Shown here: positions 20,496-28,798 of the stretch, one piece after another
How the letters are laid out: the number at the start of each line of letters is the position of its first letter
Position numbering within the stretch: position 1 is the first letter of the stretch
Assembly (NCBI GenBank): GCA_028281075.1
Contig: JANQKO010000509.1
Coordinates: forward strand, 1-30,779
From: Alphaproteobacteria bacterium
Lineage (GTDB): Bacteria > Pseudomonadota > Alphaproteobacteria > GCA-2731375
DNA: 30,779 bases
Direction: 5' to 3'
Position numbers and translations under genes: made by a program
Notes under the pieces: model-generated
Seen by the model: the letters and a program-made list of their open reading frames with translations, nothing else
What the model was told of the DNA's origin: nothing
The model's database searches: none

Positions 20496-21388
20496 CCGGC
20501 GTATTTTTCCAGATAGCCCCTGACGGCCTCGCCGAACACCGGCAGCGACTTGTAGCGCCGCATGGCCGGCGGCATGGTCGTGATCGACCGGGCCAGGCGG
20601 CCGGCGGCGTCGGGCCGTTCGGCAAGTCGGGACAGCGGCCAGCGGTGGATGCGGATCGTGAACAGCACCGCGCCCGTCTCCGGCAGCCGGCGCAACGTCT
20701 GCCGCTCGACCCGCAGCCACAGGCGCTCGCCGGCATTGTCCGGCGTGATCGTCGGGTCCAGGTCGCCGCGGCCATGGCCGTCGGGCTGGAACAGGGCGGG
20801 GTCGTCGACCAGCGACCAGTTCAGGCGCCAGACCGGCTTGTCGGTCTTGATGCGGTCGAAGAAACGGTTCATGGGCCGGGCCAGCCTGTCGGCGAAATCC
20901 GGCACGGGGTCGTGGATCGCGTCCAGCGTCCGGCCGATCTTGTCGGCGAGTTTCCAGCGCGTCGGGAAGCACAGACTGGCCGCGGTCAGCCGCCAGGCCG
21001 TGCCGTCATGCTGCATCAGGCACAGGTCTTCCTGCACCAGCCGGCCGGCGAGATCGAGCGGCGCCAGGCTGGCGTCGTCCAGGTCCCGGCATGCGTCCGC
21101 CGCCACGACATGCAGCCGCCGGCCGTCGCGCCGATAGAGGCCGGGAACGTGTTCGCACAGATGCGCCGCCAGCAGCTCCAGCACCTCGCGCTGGCCGGCT
21201 TCCGAGCCCGGCAGCGCCGCGAACACCTCGCCGTGGCGTTCGGTCAGCAGGCGCTCTTTCTCGGCCAGGTCCGCGGCGAGGTCGTCGTCGATCTCGATCC
21301 ATTCGTCGGGCTTCAGGGCCATCAGGCCCATGGACAGGCGATAGGGTGTCTCGAACGGGGTGTAGAGCGGCCTGCCGCCGGCGCTCAC
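20492..21388 (-). CDS. DUF3445 / heme-dependent oxidative N-demethylase family protein
   Basis: The 298-residue protein shows the features of the DUF3445 family, some members of which are described as heme-dependent oxidative N-demethylases acting on small methylamines. Visible landmarks include FETPYRLSMGLMALKPDEWIEID, LVQEDLCLMQ, LTAASLCFPTRWKLADKIGR, IHDPVP and RPMNRFFDRIKTDKPVWRLNW, followed by a RxERQTLRRLPETGAVLFTIR stretch. The frame is open far upstream, but the GTG at 21388 is the likely start because it overlaps the TGA of yciB (GTGA), giving translational coupling, and no family similarity is seen before it. The actual substrate is unknown. Confidence 0.85.
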   Translation of the reverse strand: MSAGGRPLYTPFETPYRLSMGLMALKPDEWIEIDDDLAADLAEKERLLTERHGEVFAALPGSEAGQREVLELLAAHLCEHVPGLYRRDGRRLHVVAADACRDLDDASLAPLDLAGRLVQEDLCLMQHDGTAWRLTAASLCFPTRWKLADKIGRTLDAIHDPVPDFADRLARPMNRFFDRIKTDKPVWRLNWSLVDDPALFQPDGHGRGDLDPTITPDNAGERLWLRVERQTLRRLPETGAVLFTIRIHRWPLSRLAERPDAAGRLARSITTMPPAMRRYKSLPVFGEAVRGYLEKYAG

Positions 21389-21975
21389 GGTGTCTTCTCG
21401 TCGGGCTCCAGCAGGAAGCGGTTCACCGTCGGAAGCTGCGAGATCGCGAACACGAAGGTCAGCGGCATGATGCCGAAGACCTTGAAGTTGACCCAGGCGT
21501 CCGTGCTGAAGTTGCGCCAGACGATCTCGTTCAAGAGCGCCAGCACCAGGAAGAACAGGCCCCAGCGCCAGGTCAGGACGCGCCAGCCCCGCTCGTGCAG
21601 CGGTGGCATGGCCGGCCCCATCACCGATTTCAGGAACGACTTGTCGAACGCCATGCCGCCCAGCAGGATCGCCGCGAACAGGCAGTTGACGATGGTCGGC
21701 TTCATCTTGATGAACAGCTCGTCCTGCAGGATCAGCGTCAGGCCGCCGAAGACCAGCACGAAGCCGGCCGTGACCAGTGGCAGCACCGGCACCCGCCGTT
21801 CGAAGCGCCACGTGATCAGCACCGCCAGCGGCGCCGTGATCATGAACACGCCCGTGGCCCAGAACAGCCCCATGCGGGCGTTAACCAGGAAAAACGCCAC
21901 CAACGGGCCGATCTCGACCGCGATCTTCAGCAGCGGATGCATCTGATGCGGATGGGCTTGGGTCTGCACCGACAT
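21385..21975 (-). CDS. yciB: septation protein A / inner membrane-spanning protein YciB
   Basis: The 196-residue inner-membrane protein has about five spans. Landmarks are KIAVEIGPLVAFFLVNARMG at the N-terminus, FGGLTLILQDELFIKMKPTI, DKSFLKSVM, LNEIVWRNFSTDAWVNFKVF and a final FAISQLPTVNRFLLE. These are diagnostic of the YciB/IspZ family, linked to cell-envelope maintenance and septation. The start is ATG 21973-21975. On the minus strand TTGGCT is followed after 16 bp by TATGTT just upstream, a weak promoter. The stop overlaps the GTG of the DUF3445 gene. Confidence 0.93.
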   Translation of the reverse strand: MSVQTQAHPHQMHPLLKIAVEIGPLVAFFLVNARMGLFWATGVFMITAPLAVLITWRFERRVPVLPLVTAGFVLVFGGLTLILQDELFIKMKPTIVNCLFAAILLGGMAFDKSFLKSVMGPAMPPLHERGWRVLTWRWGLFFLVLALLNEIVWRNFSTDAWVNFKVFGIMPLTFVFAISQLPTVNRFLLEPDEKTP

Positions 21976-22065
21976 GCCGCGAACATATCCCCGCTTTCCG
22001 GCCAGCCAAAGTGATAACTGTCACAGCCGTTGCGCCGGCTCTGGCGGGGGTGTATGGGGGCGGAG

Positions 22066-22743
22066 ATGACAAGCGACAATCCCAAACGCCGCGCCGCGGC
22101 GGCGGCCGTGGCCCAGGTCCGGGACGGCATGCGCCTCGGCATCGGCACCGGCTCGACGGCGGCCGAGTTCATCCGCCTGCTGGCCGACCGGGTCGGGGCC
22201 GGCCTCGAGGTCACGGGCGTGCCGACGTCCGAGCGCAGCCGGGCGCTCTGCGCCGAGCTCGGCGTGCCGCTGGCGACGCTCGCCGAGCTGCCCGAACTGG
22301 ACCTGGCGGTCGACGGCGCCGACGAGTTCGACGGCGCCATGAACCTGATCAAGGGCGGTGGCGGCGCGCTGCTGCGCGAGAAGATCGTGGCGTCCTGCGC
22401 CGCGCGGTTCGTCGTCATCGCCGACGCGGCGAAGCGGGTCGACCGGCTCGGCGCCTTCCCGCTGCCGGTCGAGATCGTGCCCTTCGCGGCCCGGCCGCTG
22501 ATCGCCCGGATCGAGGCGTTGGGCGCGGTGGTGACGCCGCGCCGGGTCGGTGCCGACCCCTTCGTCAGCGACGAGGGCCACCACATTCTCGACTGTGCCT
22601 TCGGTAAGCTCGCCGACCCTGCGGGCCTGTCGGTCACGCTGCGTGACCTGCCGGGCGTGGTCGACCACGGCCTGTTCATCGGCATGGCCGACGCCGTCAT
22701 CGTCGGTACGGACACCGGCGTCGAGGTGATCGAGCGCGGATAA
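22066..22743 (+). CDS. rpiA: ribose-5-phosphate isomerase A
   Basis: It interconverts ribose-5-phosphate and ribulose-5-phosphate in the non-oxidative pentose phosphate pathway. The 225-residue protein has the family motifs GIGTGSTAAEFI (about 25-36), a DLAVDGADEFDGAMNLIKGG block with catalytic acidic residues, then GALLREKIVA with the Lys/Arg of the active site, and VVDHGLFIGMADAVIVG near the end. ATG 22066 is chosen because GGGGG lies 5 bases upstream; ATG 22054 is also plausible. The gene is divergent from yciB and converges on ftsY with a 7-bp gap. Confidence 0.95.
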   Translation: MTSDNPKRRAAAAAVAQVRDGMRLGIGTGSTAAEFIRLLADRVGAGLEVTGVPTSERSRALCAELGVPLATLAELPELDLAVDGADEFDGAMNLIKGGGGALLREKIVASCAARFVVIADAAKRVDRLGAFPLPVEIVPFAARPLIARIEALGAVVTPRRVGADPFVSDEGHHILDCAFGKLADPAGLSVTLRDLPGVVDHGLFIGMADAVIVGTDTGVEVIERG

Positions 22744-22750
22744 GTCCCGC

Positions 22751-23683
22751 TCAACCCGCCATGCCCGAGAGGGCGCGGGCGAATTCGCGGGCGTCGAAGG
22801 GCTGCAGGTCGTCGGCGCCTTCGCCGACGCCGATGAAATGCACCGGCAGGCCGAACTTCTGTGCCACCGCCACCAGCACGCCGCCGCGCGCGGTGCCGTC
22901 GAGCTTGGTCATGGCAAGGCCGGTGACGTCGCAGACCTGCTGGAAGACGTCGACCTGGTTCAGCGCGTTCTGGCCCGTCGTCGCGTCCAGCACCAGCAGG
23001 CAGGCATGCGGCGCCGTCGCGTCGAGCTTGCGGATCACCCGGATCACCTTTTCCAGTTCGGCCATCAGGTCGGCCTTGTTCTGCAGCCGCCCGGCGGTGT
23101 CGATCAGCAGCACGTCGGCGTCCGACTCTTTGGCCGCCGTCAGGCCCTCGAAGGCGACGCTCGCCGGGTCGGTGCCGACCTTCTGCGCCACCACCCGCGC
23201 GCCGGTGCGCTCGCCCCAGACCTGGAGCTGCTCGATGGCGGCGGCGCGGAAGGTGTCGCCGGCGGCCAGCACCACCCGGCGGTCGGCGTCGCGCAACTGC
23301 TTGGCCATATTGCCGATCGTGGTGGTCTTGCCGGTGCCGTTGACGCCGACCACCAGCACCACGTGCGGCCGGTTTTCGGGATCGATATGCAGCGGCTGGG
23401 CCACCGGCTCCAGAATGCCGGCCACCACCTCGCTCAGCGCGCCGCGCACCTCCTCCGGCGTGACCTCGCGGTCGAACTTGTCGCGCGCCAGCCGGGCCGT
23501 TACCTCGCTGGCAGTGACCGGGCCGAGGTCGGCGGCGATCAGGATGTCCTCCAGCTCTTCCAGCGCCGCGTCGTCCAGGCGGCGCTTGTTGAACAGGCCG
23601 GTGATGCCGTCGCTCAGGCTGCCGGCGCTACGGCTGAGGCCCGCCTTCAGGCGGCCGAACCAGCCGGGCTTGCCCTCGCTCAC
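22751..23683 (-). CDS. ftsY: signal recognition particle receptor FtsY
   Basis: FtsY is the membrane-associated GTPase that receives SRP-bound ribosomes and delivers nascent membrane proteins to the translocon. The 310-residue form has a short N-terminal segment (FGRLKAGLSRSAGSL) without the long acidic A-domain of E. coli FtsY. Next come the N domain helices and the G domain: GVNGTGKTT (113-121), DTFRAAAIEQL, DTAGRLQNK, TKLDGTARGG and a C-terminal GVGEGADDLQPF. The GTG at 23683 is the likely start; it lies 7 bases after the mtaB stop, and the frame upstream of it overlaps mtaB and lacks FtsY similarity. The partner Ffh is encoded at 27386. Confidence 0.95.
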   Translation of the reverse strand: MSEGKPGWFGRLKAGLSRSAGSLSDGITGLFNKRRLDDAALEELEDILIAADLGPVTASEVTARLARDKFDREVTPEEVRGALSEVVAGILEPVAQPLHIDPENRPHVVLVVGVNGTGKTTTIGNMAKQLRDADRRVVLAAGDTFRAAAIEQLQVWGERTGARVVAQKVGTDPASVAFEGLTAAKESDADVLLIDTAGRLQNKADLMAELEKVIRVIRKLDATAPHACLLVLDATTGQNALNQVDVFQQVCDVTGLAMTKLDGTARGGVLVAVAQKFGLPVHFIGVGEGADDLQPFDAREFARALSGMAG

Positions 23684-23690
23684 GCGGCGC

Positions 23691-24935
23691 TCAATGAACC
23701 CGGCGGCCGACCAGGCGGTCGCCGTCGACGCCGGTGATGTCGGCCGTGGCGACGCTGCCGGGGGCCAGCGCCACGTCGAGCGCCACCGGCGCGAACTGCT
23801 CGGTCCGGCCGCCCTGCTCGGTTTCCAGCAGTACCCGCGCCCGGCCGCCGACACGGCTGGCCAGGAACCGCGCCATCGCCCGCCGTCCGCGCGCCCGCAG
23901 CTCGGCCGCGCGCGCGCGCCGCAGCGCCGTCGGCAGTTGCGGCATGCGGGCGGCCGGCGTGCCGGGGCGGGCCGAATAGGGAAAGACGTGCAGGTAGGTC
24001 AGGCCGCAATCGTCGATCAGCCGGGCCGTGTTCGCGAACATCGCGTCGGTCTCGGTCGGGAAGCCGGCGATCAGGTCGGCGCCGAACACGATGTCGGGCC
24101 GCCGCCGCCGCACCTGCGCGCAGAATTCCACCGACTGGGCGCGGCTGTGCCGGCGCTTCATGCGCTTCAGGATCATGTCGTCGCCGGCCTGCAGGCTGAG
24201 ATGCAGGTGCGGCATCAGCCGCGGCTCGCCGGCGATCAGGTCCATCAGCTCGTCGTCGACCTCGACCGAATCGATCGACGACAGCCTGAGGCGCGGCAGC
24301 TCGGGCAGGGCCGCCAGCAGCCGCCGGCAGAGGGCGCCCAAGCCCGGCCGTCCCGGCAGGTCGGTGCCATAGGCGGTGATGTCGACCCCGGTCAGCACCA
24401 CTTCCCGATAGCCGTTCTCGACCAGCCGCCGGGCCTGCGCGACCACGGCGCCCATGGGCACGCTGCGGCTGTTGCCGCGGGCATAGGGGATGATGCAGAA
24501 GGTGCAGCGGTGGTCGCAGCCCTGCTGCACCTGCACGAAGGCCCGCGCCCGGCCGTCGAAGCCGTCGACCAGGTGGCCGGCGACCTCGCGCACGGCCATG
24601 ATGTCGTTGACCTGCACCGGCGCGTCGGCGGCGATGCCGAAACTCTCGGCCCGCAGCTTTTCGGTGTTGCCCAGCACCCGGTCGACCTCGGGCATGTTGG
24701 CGAAGGTTTCGGGCTCGAGCTGGGCGGCGCAGCCGGTGACGATGATCCGCGCGTCCGGCCGCGCCCGCCGGGCCCTGCGGATCGCCTGGCGGGCCTGCCG
24801 CACGGCCTCGCCGGTGACGGCGCAGGTATTGACGATCACCGCGTCGTCCAGGCCGGCGTCGGCGGCGTGCCGCCGCATCACCTCGCTTTCGACCGTGTTG
24901 AGACGGCAGCCGAAGGTGACGAGATCGAGGCTCAT
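23691..24935 (-). CDS. mtaB: tRNA t6A37 methylthiotransferase MtaB
   Basis: This radical-SAM enzyme adds a methylthio group to t6A at position 37 of tRNAs decoding ANN codons. The 414-residue protein has the three cysteines of the N-terminal cluster domain (TFGC 10, NTC 38, TGC 69) and the radical-SAM motif CDHRCTFC (Cys140, 144, 147). Further landmarks are RLSSIDSVEVDDELM, PHLHLSLQAGDDMILKRMKR, GADLIAGFPTET and FPYSARPGTPAARM. A TRAM-like tail follows. Its ATG overlaps the dapF stop (ATGA), and ftsY follows after 7 bases, so dapF-mtaB-ftsY is one operon. Confidence 0.95.
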   Translation of the reverse strand: MSLDLVTFGCRLNTVESEVMRRHAADAGLDDAVIVNTCAVTGEAVRQARQAIRRARRARPDARIIVTGCAAQLEPETFANMPEVDRVLGNTEKLRAESFGIAADAPVQVNDIMAVREVAGHLVDGFDGRARAFVQVQQGCDHRCTFCIIPYARGNSRSVPMGAVVAQARRLVENGYREVVLTGVDITAYGTDLPGRPGLGALCRRLLAALPELPRLRLSSIDSVEVDDELMDLIAGEPRLMPHLHLSLQAGDDMILKRMKRRHSRAQSVEFCAQVRRRRPDIVFGADLIAGFPTETDAMFANTARLIDDCGLTYLHVFPYSARPGTPAARMPQLPTALRRARAAELRARGRRAMARFLASRVGGRARVLLETEQGGRTEQFAPVALDVALAPGSVATADITGVDGDRLVGRRVH

Positions 24936-25801
24936 GCCGCCCGGCCTTCGTCCGCCGGCAGCAGGCTCGGGTCCAGCACGCCGGTATAGCTGGTGGCGAC
25001 CGGCCCGGTCATGTCGACATGGCCGTCGGCCCGCCAGTCGATCGCCAGCTCGCCGCCATCGAGCCGGATACGCACCCGCCGCTCGGTCAGGCCGCGCCGC
25101 GCTGCCGCGACGGCGGTGGCGCAGGCGCCCGAGCCGCAGGCCTGGGTGATGCCGGCGCCGCGCTCCCAGACGCGCAGGCGGATGGCGTCGGGCGACAGCA
25201 CCTCGGCCACCGAGATATTGGCCCGTTCGGGGAACAGCGGATGCCGCTCCAGCATCGGGCCGACCGTGGCCAGGTCGATCGCCTTGGCGTCCTCGACGAA
25301 GAAAACGGCGTGCGGGTTGCCCATGTTGACGCCGACGGGGTCGGACAGCACCGGCGCGCTCGCCGGGCCCAGCGTCAGTTCCAGACGCAGGGTATCCATC
25401 TCGTGTGCCACCGGGATCTCGTCCCAGCCCAGCTTCGGCGCGCCCATGTCGACGCTGACGCGGCCGTTCGCCGCCGCGCGGGCGTGCAGCAGGCCGCCCA
25501 GCGTCTCGATCACGGCCTCGGTCCCGCCGGTCTCGGCGAACAGCAGGGCCGCGACACAGCGCGTGCCGTTGCCGCAGGCGCCGACCTCGCCGCCGTCGGG
25601 ATTGTGGATGCGCATGAAGGCGTCGGCGGCCGGGTTCCCGGCCGGCTCGATGCTGATCACCTGGTCGCAGCCGACGCCGGTCCGGCGGTCGGCGATGGCG
25701 CGCGCCGCCGCGGCCCCGACCCGGACGGCCGACGACCGGTGGTCGAGCACGACGAAGTCGTTGCCCAGCCCGTGCATCTTGATGAATGCCTGTCCGTCCA
25801 T
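24932..25801 (-). CDS. dapF: diaminopimelate epimerase
   Basis: It converts LL-diaminopimelate to the meso form for lysine and peptidoglycan synthesis, using two active-site cysteines and no cofactor. The 289-residue protein has FIKMHGLGNDFVVLD at the N-terminus, HNPDGGEVGACGNGTRC with catalytic Cys76, VNMGNPHAVFFV, and ERGAGITQACGSGACATA with catalytic Cys222. Both are present, so it should be active. ATG 25799-25801 is the natural start. The gene is first in the dapF-mtaB-ftsY set; a TetR-type gene ends 39 bases upstream on the same strand. Confidence 0.96.
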   Translation of the reverse strand: MDGQAFIKMHGLGNDFVVLDHRSSAVRVGAAAARAIADRRTGVGCDQVISIEPAGNPAADAFMRIHNPDGGEVGACGNGTRCVAALLFAETGGTEAVIETLGGLLHARAAANGRVSVDMGAPKLGWDEIPVAHEMDTLRLELTLGPASAPVLSDPVGVNMGNPHAVFFVEDAKAIDLATVGPMLERHPLFPERANISVAEVLSPDAIRLRVWERGAGITQACGSGACATAVAAARRGLTERRVRIRLDGGELAIDWRADGHVDMTGPVATSYTGVLDPSLLPADEGRAA

Positions 25802-25840
25802 GGCGCCGGATATACGCCCAACCCGCCGGAAAAACCAGCC

Positions 25841-26425
25841 TCAGCTAAGGCAGGCGAGCGCGGTCTTGGCGATATCCTTCAGGGCCGCCCTGTTGGCCTG
25901 CGCCTTGCCGAAGATGCGCAGCCCCTGGAGGCTGGAGGTCACGAACCGCGCCAGCGCGCGGACGTCCCTGTCGGCGGCAAGCTCGCCGTCCGCCTGCGCT
26001 GTCACCAGGCGGCGGTAGATCCGGGCTTCGATGCGGGCCAGGCCGGCGGCGACACGGCTGGCCGCGTCGGGGTCGTCGGACGCCAGCTCGGCCGCGCAGT
26101 TGCCCAGAAAGCAGCCCCGCCGGTCGCCCTTGTCGATGATCCGCTCGATGGCGATCTCGAACAGCGCGGCGATCGCCGCGCGCACGTCGCCGGGCCGGTC
26201 GAGCGCGCGCTGGATATACGGCTTGACGTTGACCTCGTCATACTTGTCCAGCGCCGCGAACAGCAGTTCCCGCTTGCTGCCGAAGCTGTGATAGAGGCTG
26301 GAGCGGCCGATGCCCATGGCCGCGCAGAGGTCGTCGAGCGAGGTTGCCTCGTAGCCATGCGCCCAGAAGGCGTGCATCGCCTTCTCGACGGCTTCGTCCT
26401 GATCGAATTCACGTGGGCGCGCCAT
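25841..26425 (-). CDS. TetR/AcrR family transcriptional regulator
   Basis: The 194-residue protein starts MARPREFDQDEAVEKAMHAF, a classic TetR N-terminus, with helix-turn-helix TSLDDLCAAMGIGRSSLYHS followed by FGSKRELL (about 28-56). The C-terminal domain has GDRRGCFLGNCAAELA, a motif seen in the AcuR/NemR-like branch, where cysteines can sense electrophiles. Whether the two cysteines here do so is inference. It lies 39 bases upstream of dapF on the same strand, so read-through into dapF is possible, but no functional link is apparent. Confidence 0.92.
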   Translation of the reverse strand: MARPREFDQDEAVEKAMHAFWAHGYEATSLDDLCAAMGIGRSSLYHSFGSKRELLFAALDKYDEVNVKPYIQRALDRPGDVRAAIAALFEIAIERIIDKGDRRGCFLGNCAAELASDDPDAASRVAAGLARIEARIYRRLVTAQADGELAADRDVRALARFVTSSLQGLRIFGKAQANRAALKDIAKTALACLS

Positions 26426-26487
26426 GGCTCACCCCTCAGGCTCCTCTCGTTGCGACATGTGGTCGGAGATCGATATCGAACCTCGAC

Positions 26488-26525
26488 CTCACCCTGAGGA
26501 GCGGCGAAGCCGCGTCTCGAAGGGT
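26488..26525. repeat. intergenic palindromic repeat (CTCACCCTGAGGAGC... type)
   Basis: The element starts CTCACCCTGAGGAGCGGC and ends CGTCTCGAAGGGT. It folds as a nested hairpin: ACCCT (26491-26495) with AGGGT (26521-26525), and GCGGC (26501-26505) with GCCGC (26509-26513) around GAA. The words CCTGAGGAG and TCTCGAAGG form a widespread intergenic repeat in alphaproteobacterial genomes, from my general knowledge. It lies in the 194-bp gap between the TetR gene and the DUF3833 gene. Confidence 0.75.
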
Positions 26526-26619
26526 CGGCCATCGGACTCCGGTCAATGCGACCCGACATTTAGCACAGATATGGCCATTCCGGACCGTTCGTTCCAGAAA
26601 AACCTCGACGCCGCCGGCG

Positions 26620-27156
26620 CTATTGTTTGCGGAAAAACAGCGTCACCTGGCCGATTTCGAGGCCGAACTTGCTGACATAGGCGCGGTTGATCATTACGCC
26701 GCCCGCGTGCAGGAACAGCCAGTCGTCGAAATGGACGTTCCAGGTCCCGTCACCGACCGGCAGGTCGATATCGTAGGACCAGTTGAAGGCCCGGCCGCGG
26801 GTGAACCCCCGCGCCACGCCCTCGATGTCGTCGGCACGGCCGGTATAGCTGCCGTCCGGCTCCTTGGTGATGCGCCAGACCCGCCGGTCGGTCTCGCCGT
26901 CGTCGTAGACGAAATCCTCCACCAGCGTCAGCAGCGTGCCGTCCCAGGTGCCGTCGATCTCGACCCGGAACTGGCGCCGGACCTTGCCGAACCGGTCCTC
27001 GAACAGGCCCCAGGCCGTGGTCTTGCCGGTGAAATAGTCTTCCAGCACCAGCGCCGGCTCGGTGCCGGCATAGTCATCCAGGCTCGCCCCGCCGCAGGCC
27101 GTCAGGCCGAACAACACGCCAAACGAGGCGAAGAATCCATACCAGACACGGGCCAT
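26620..27156 (-). CDS. DUF3833 family lipoprotein
   Basis: The 178-residue protein has a lipoprotein signal ending in LTAC (Cys21) with Gly at +2, pointing to the outer membrane. The mature part matches the DUF3833 pattern: PALVLEDYFTGKTTAWGLFEDRFGKVRRQF near the start, quoted here only by its ends, then WDGTLLTLVEDFVYDDGE, RVWRITKEPDGSYTGRADDI and a final VTLFFRKQ. Such proteins are predicted beta-rich and lipocalin-like; the function is unknown. It is divergent from ffh with a 229-bp control region between. Confidence 0.88.
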   Translation of the reverse strand: MARVWYGFFASFGVLFGLTACGGASLDDYAGTEPALVLEDYFTGKTTAWGLFEDRFGKVRRQFRVEIDGTWDGTLLTLVEDFVYDDGETDRRVWRITKEPDGSYTGRADDIEGVARGFTRGRAFNWSYDIDLPVGDGTWNVHFDDWLFLHAGGVMINRAYVSKFGLEIGQVTLFFRKQ

Positions 27157-27196
27157 GGCGGGAGTCCTCCGCTGCGATCTTATCCGAGTTTTACGA

Positions 27197-27249
27197 GCCG
27201 ATAGGCCAGACGGATGAGCCTACCGTCAAATCCGTCTGGCCGTGTCGGC
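27197..27249. repeat. long imperfect hairpin upstream of ffh
   Basis: GGCCAGACGGA (27204-27214) and TCCGTCTGGCC (27231-27241) are perfect 11-bp inverted arms. Pairing extends outward to GCCGA (27197-27201) and TCGGC (27245-27249) past a one-base bulge. The loop is 16 nt. No T-tract follows on either strand, so it is not a plain intrinsic terminator. It separates the divergent DUF3833 and ffh genes. Confidence 0.55.
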
Positions 27250-27277
27250 CATATCCGGTCATAAACCAGTGTTTGGC

Positions 27278-27306
27278 TTGACTGACACTGGTATTGCGCC
27301 TAAATA
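27278..27306 (+). promoter_or_regulatory. sigma70-like promoter of the ffh operon
   Basis: CTTGACT with -35 TTGACT (27278-27283) is followed after 17 bp by TAAATA (27301-27306), a strong housekeeping promoter with the alphaproteobacterial CTTGAC form. Transcription would start near 27313, leaving a leader of about 70 nt before the ffh ATG. An 8-bp inverted repeat, ACCAGTGT (27265-27272) and ACACTGGT (27285-27292), encloses the -35 box and could be an operator. Confidence 0.65.
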
Positions 27307-27385
27307 GCGGGCGCTTTTTGCCGGCGGATGCGGATATGGCGCATCGGCCGTTTTGGCGTGATTTCGACGATCCGGACGAATATGC

Positions 27386-28753
27386 ATGTTTGACAGCCTC
27401 ACAGGCCGTCTCGGCGAGGTATTCGACCGCCTGACCAAGCGCGGCGTTCTGTCCGAAGCGGACGTGAACGAGGCCCTGCGCGAGGTCCGGGTGGCGCTGC
27501 TCGAGGCCGACGTGTCGCTGCCGGTGGTGCGGTCGTTCATCGACAAGGTGCGCGAGCGCGCCGTCGGCCAGGACGTCCTGCGTTCGGTCACGCCCGGCCA
27601 GATGGTCATCAAGGTCGTGCACGACCAGCTCGTCGAGATGCTGGGCGCGGACGCCGTCGACATCGACGTCAACGCGGTACCGCCGGCGGCCGTGCTGATG
27701 GTCGGCCTGCAGGGCTCGGGCAAGACCACGACGACGGCGAAGATCGCCCGGCGCCTCGCCGACCGGGACAGGAAGAAGGTCCTGATGGCGTCGCTCGACG
27801 TCCGTCGTCCGGCGGCGCAGGAACAGCTCAAGGTCCTGGGCGAGCAGGCCGAGGTGGCGACGCTGCCGATCGTCGCCGGCCAGATGCCGGTCGATATCGC
27901 CAAGCGCGCCATGCAGGCCGGCAAGCTGCAGGGCTACGACGTCGTCATCCTGGACACCGCCGGCCGCCTGCACGTGGACGAGGCCCTGATGGCCGAGGTC
28001 CAGGCCGTGCGTGACGCCGTGCAGCCGGTCGAGACGCTGCTGGTCGCCGACAGCCTGACCGGCCAGGACGCGGTCAACGTGGCGCAGTCGTTCAACGAGC
28101 GCATCGGCCTGAGCGGCATCGTGCTGACCCGCATCGACGGCGACGGTCGCGGCGGCGCCGCCCTGAGCATGCGGCAGGTCACCGGCTGCCCGATCAAGCT
28201 GCTCGGCGTCGGCGAGAAGCTGGACGCGCTCGAGGCCTTCCACCCCGAACGCATCGCCGGCCGCATTCTGGGCATGGGCGACGTCGTCAGCCTGGTCGAG
28301 AAGGCGGCCGAGACGATCGAGCAGGAAGACGCCGAAAAGCTCGCCAAGAAGGTCCAGAAGGGCCAGTTCGATATGGAGGACCTGCTGTCGCAGCTCCGCC
28401 AGATCCGCAAGATGGGCGGGCTCGACGGCCTGATGGGCATGCTGCCCGGCGTCGGCAAGATGAAGAAGCAGATGGCCGAGGCGAAGGTCGACCCGGATCT
28501 GATCAAGCGGCAGGAGGCGATCATCCTGTCGATGACGCCGGCCGAGCGGGGCAATCCGAAGCTGATCGCCGCCTCGCGCAAGCGCCGCATCGCCGGCGGC
28601 TCCGGCACCAGCGTGCAGGAGGTCAACAAGCTGCTGAAGCAGCACCTGCAGATGGTCTCGATGATGAAAAAGGTGAACAAGCTCGGTAAAAAGGGCCTGC
28701 TGCGCGGCGGCATGCCCGGAATGCCGGGCATGCCAGGGCTGCCGCCGCAATAG
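27386..28753 (+). CDS. ffh: signal recognition particle protein Ffh
   Basis: The 455-residue SRP54 homologue binds 4.5S RNA and signal sequences of nascent membrane proteins. It has the N domain (MFDSLTGRLGEVFDRLTKRG) and the G domain with GLQGSGKTTTTAKIA (107-121), DVRRPAAQEQLKVLG, DTAGRLHVDEAL and TRIDGDGRGGAAL, where Arg replaces the Lys of the usual TKxD. The Met-rich M domain has SMTPAERGNPKLI and ASRKRRIAGGSGTSVQEVN, and the tail is MPGMPGMPGLPPQ. No strong Shine-Dalgarno precedes the ATG at 27386. It leads the ffh-rpsP-rimM-trmD-rplS operon, which joins protein targeting with ribosome maturation. Confidence 0.97.
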   Translation: MFDSLTGRLGEVFDRLTKRGVLSEADVNEALREVRVALLEADVSLPVVRSFIDKVRERAVGQDVLRSVTPGQMVIKVVHDQLVEMLGADAVDIDVNAVPPAAVLMVGLQGSGKTTTTAKIARRLADRDRKKVLMASLDVRRPAAQEQLKVLGEQAEVATLPIVAGQMPVDIAKRAMQAGKLQGYDVVILDTAGRLHVDEALMAEVQAVRDAVQPVETLLVADSLTGQDAVNVAQSFNERIGLSGIVLTRIDGDGRGGAALSMRQVTGCPIKLLGVGEKLDALEAFHPERIAGRILGMGDVVSLVEKAAETIEQEDAEKLAKKVQKGQFDMEDLLSQLRQIRKMGGLDGLMGMLPGVGKMKKQMAEAKVDPDLIKRQEAIILSMTPAERGNPKLIAASRKRRIAGGSGTSVQEVNKLLKQHLQMVSMMKKVNKLGKKGLLRGGMPGMPGMPGLPPQ

Positions 28754-28798
28754 GACGCGGCCCGGCAACGCGGCACGAAGCAAGGGACACGTAAACGT

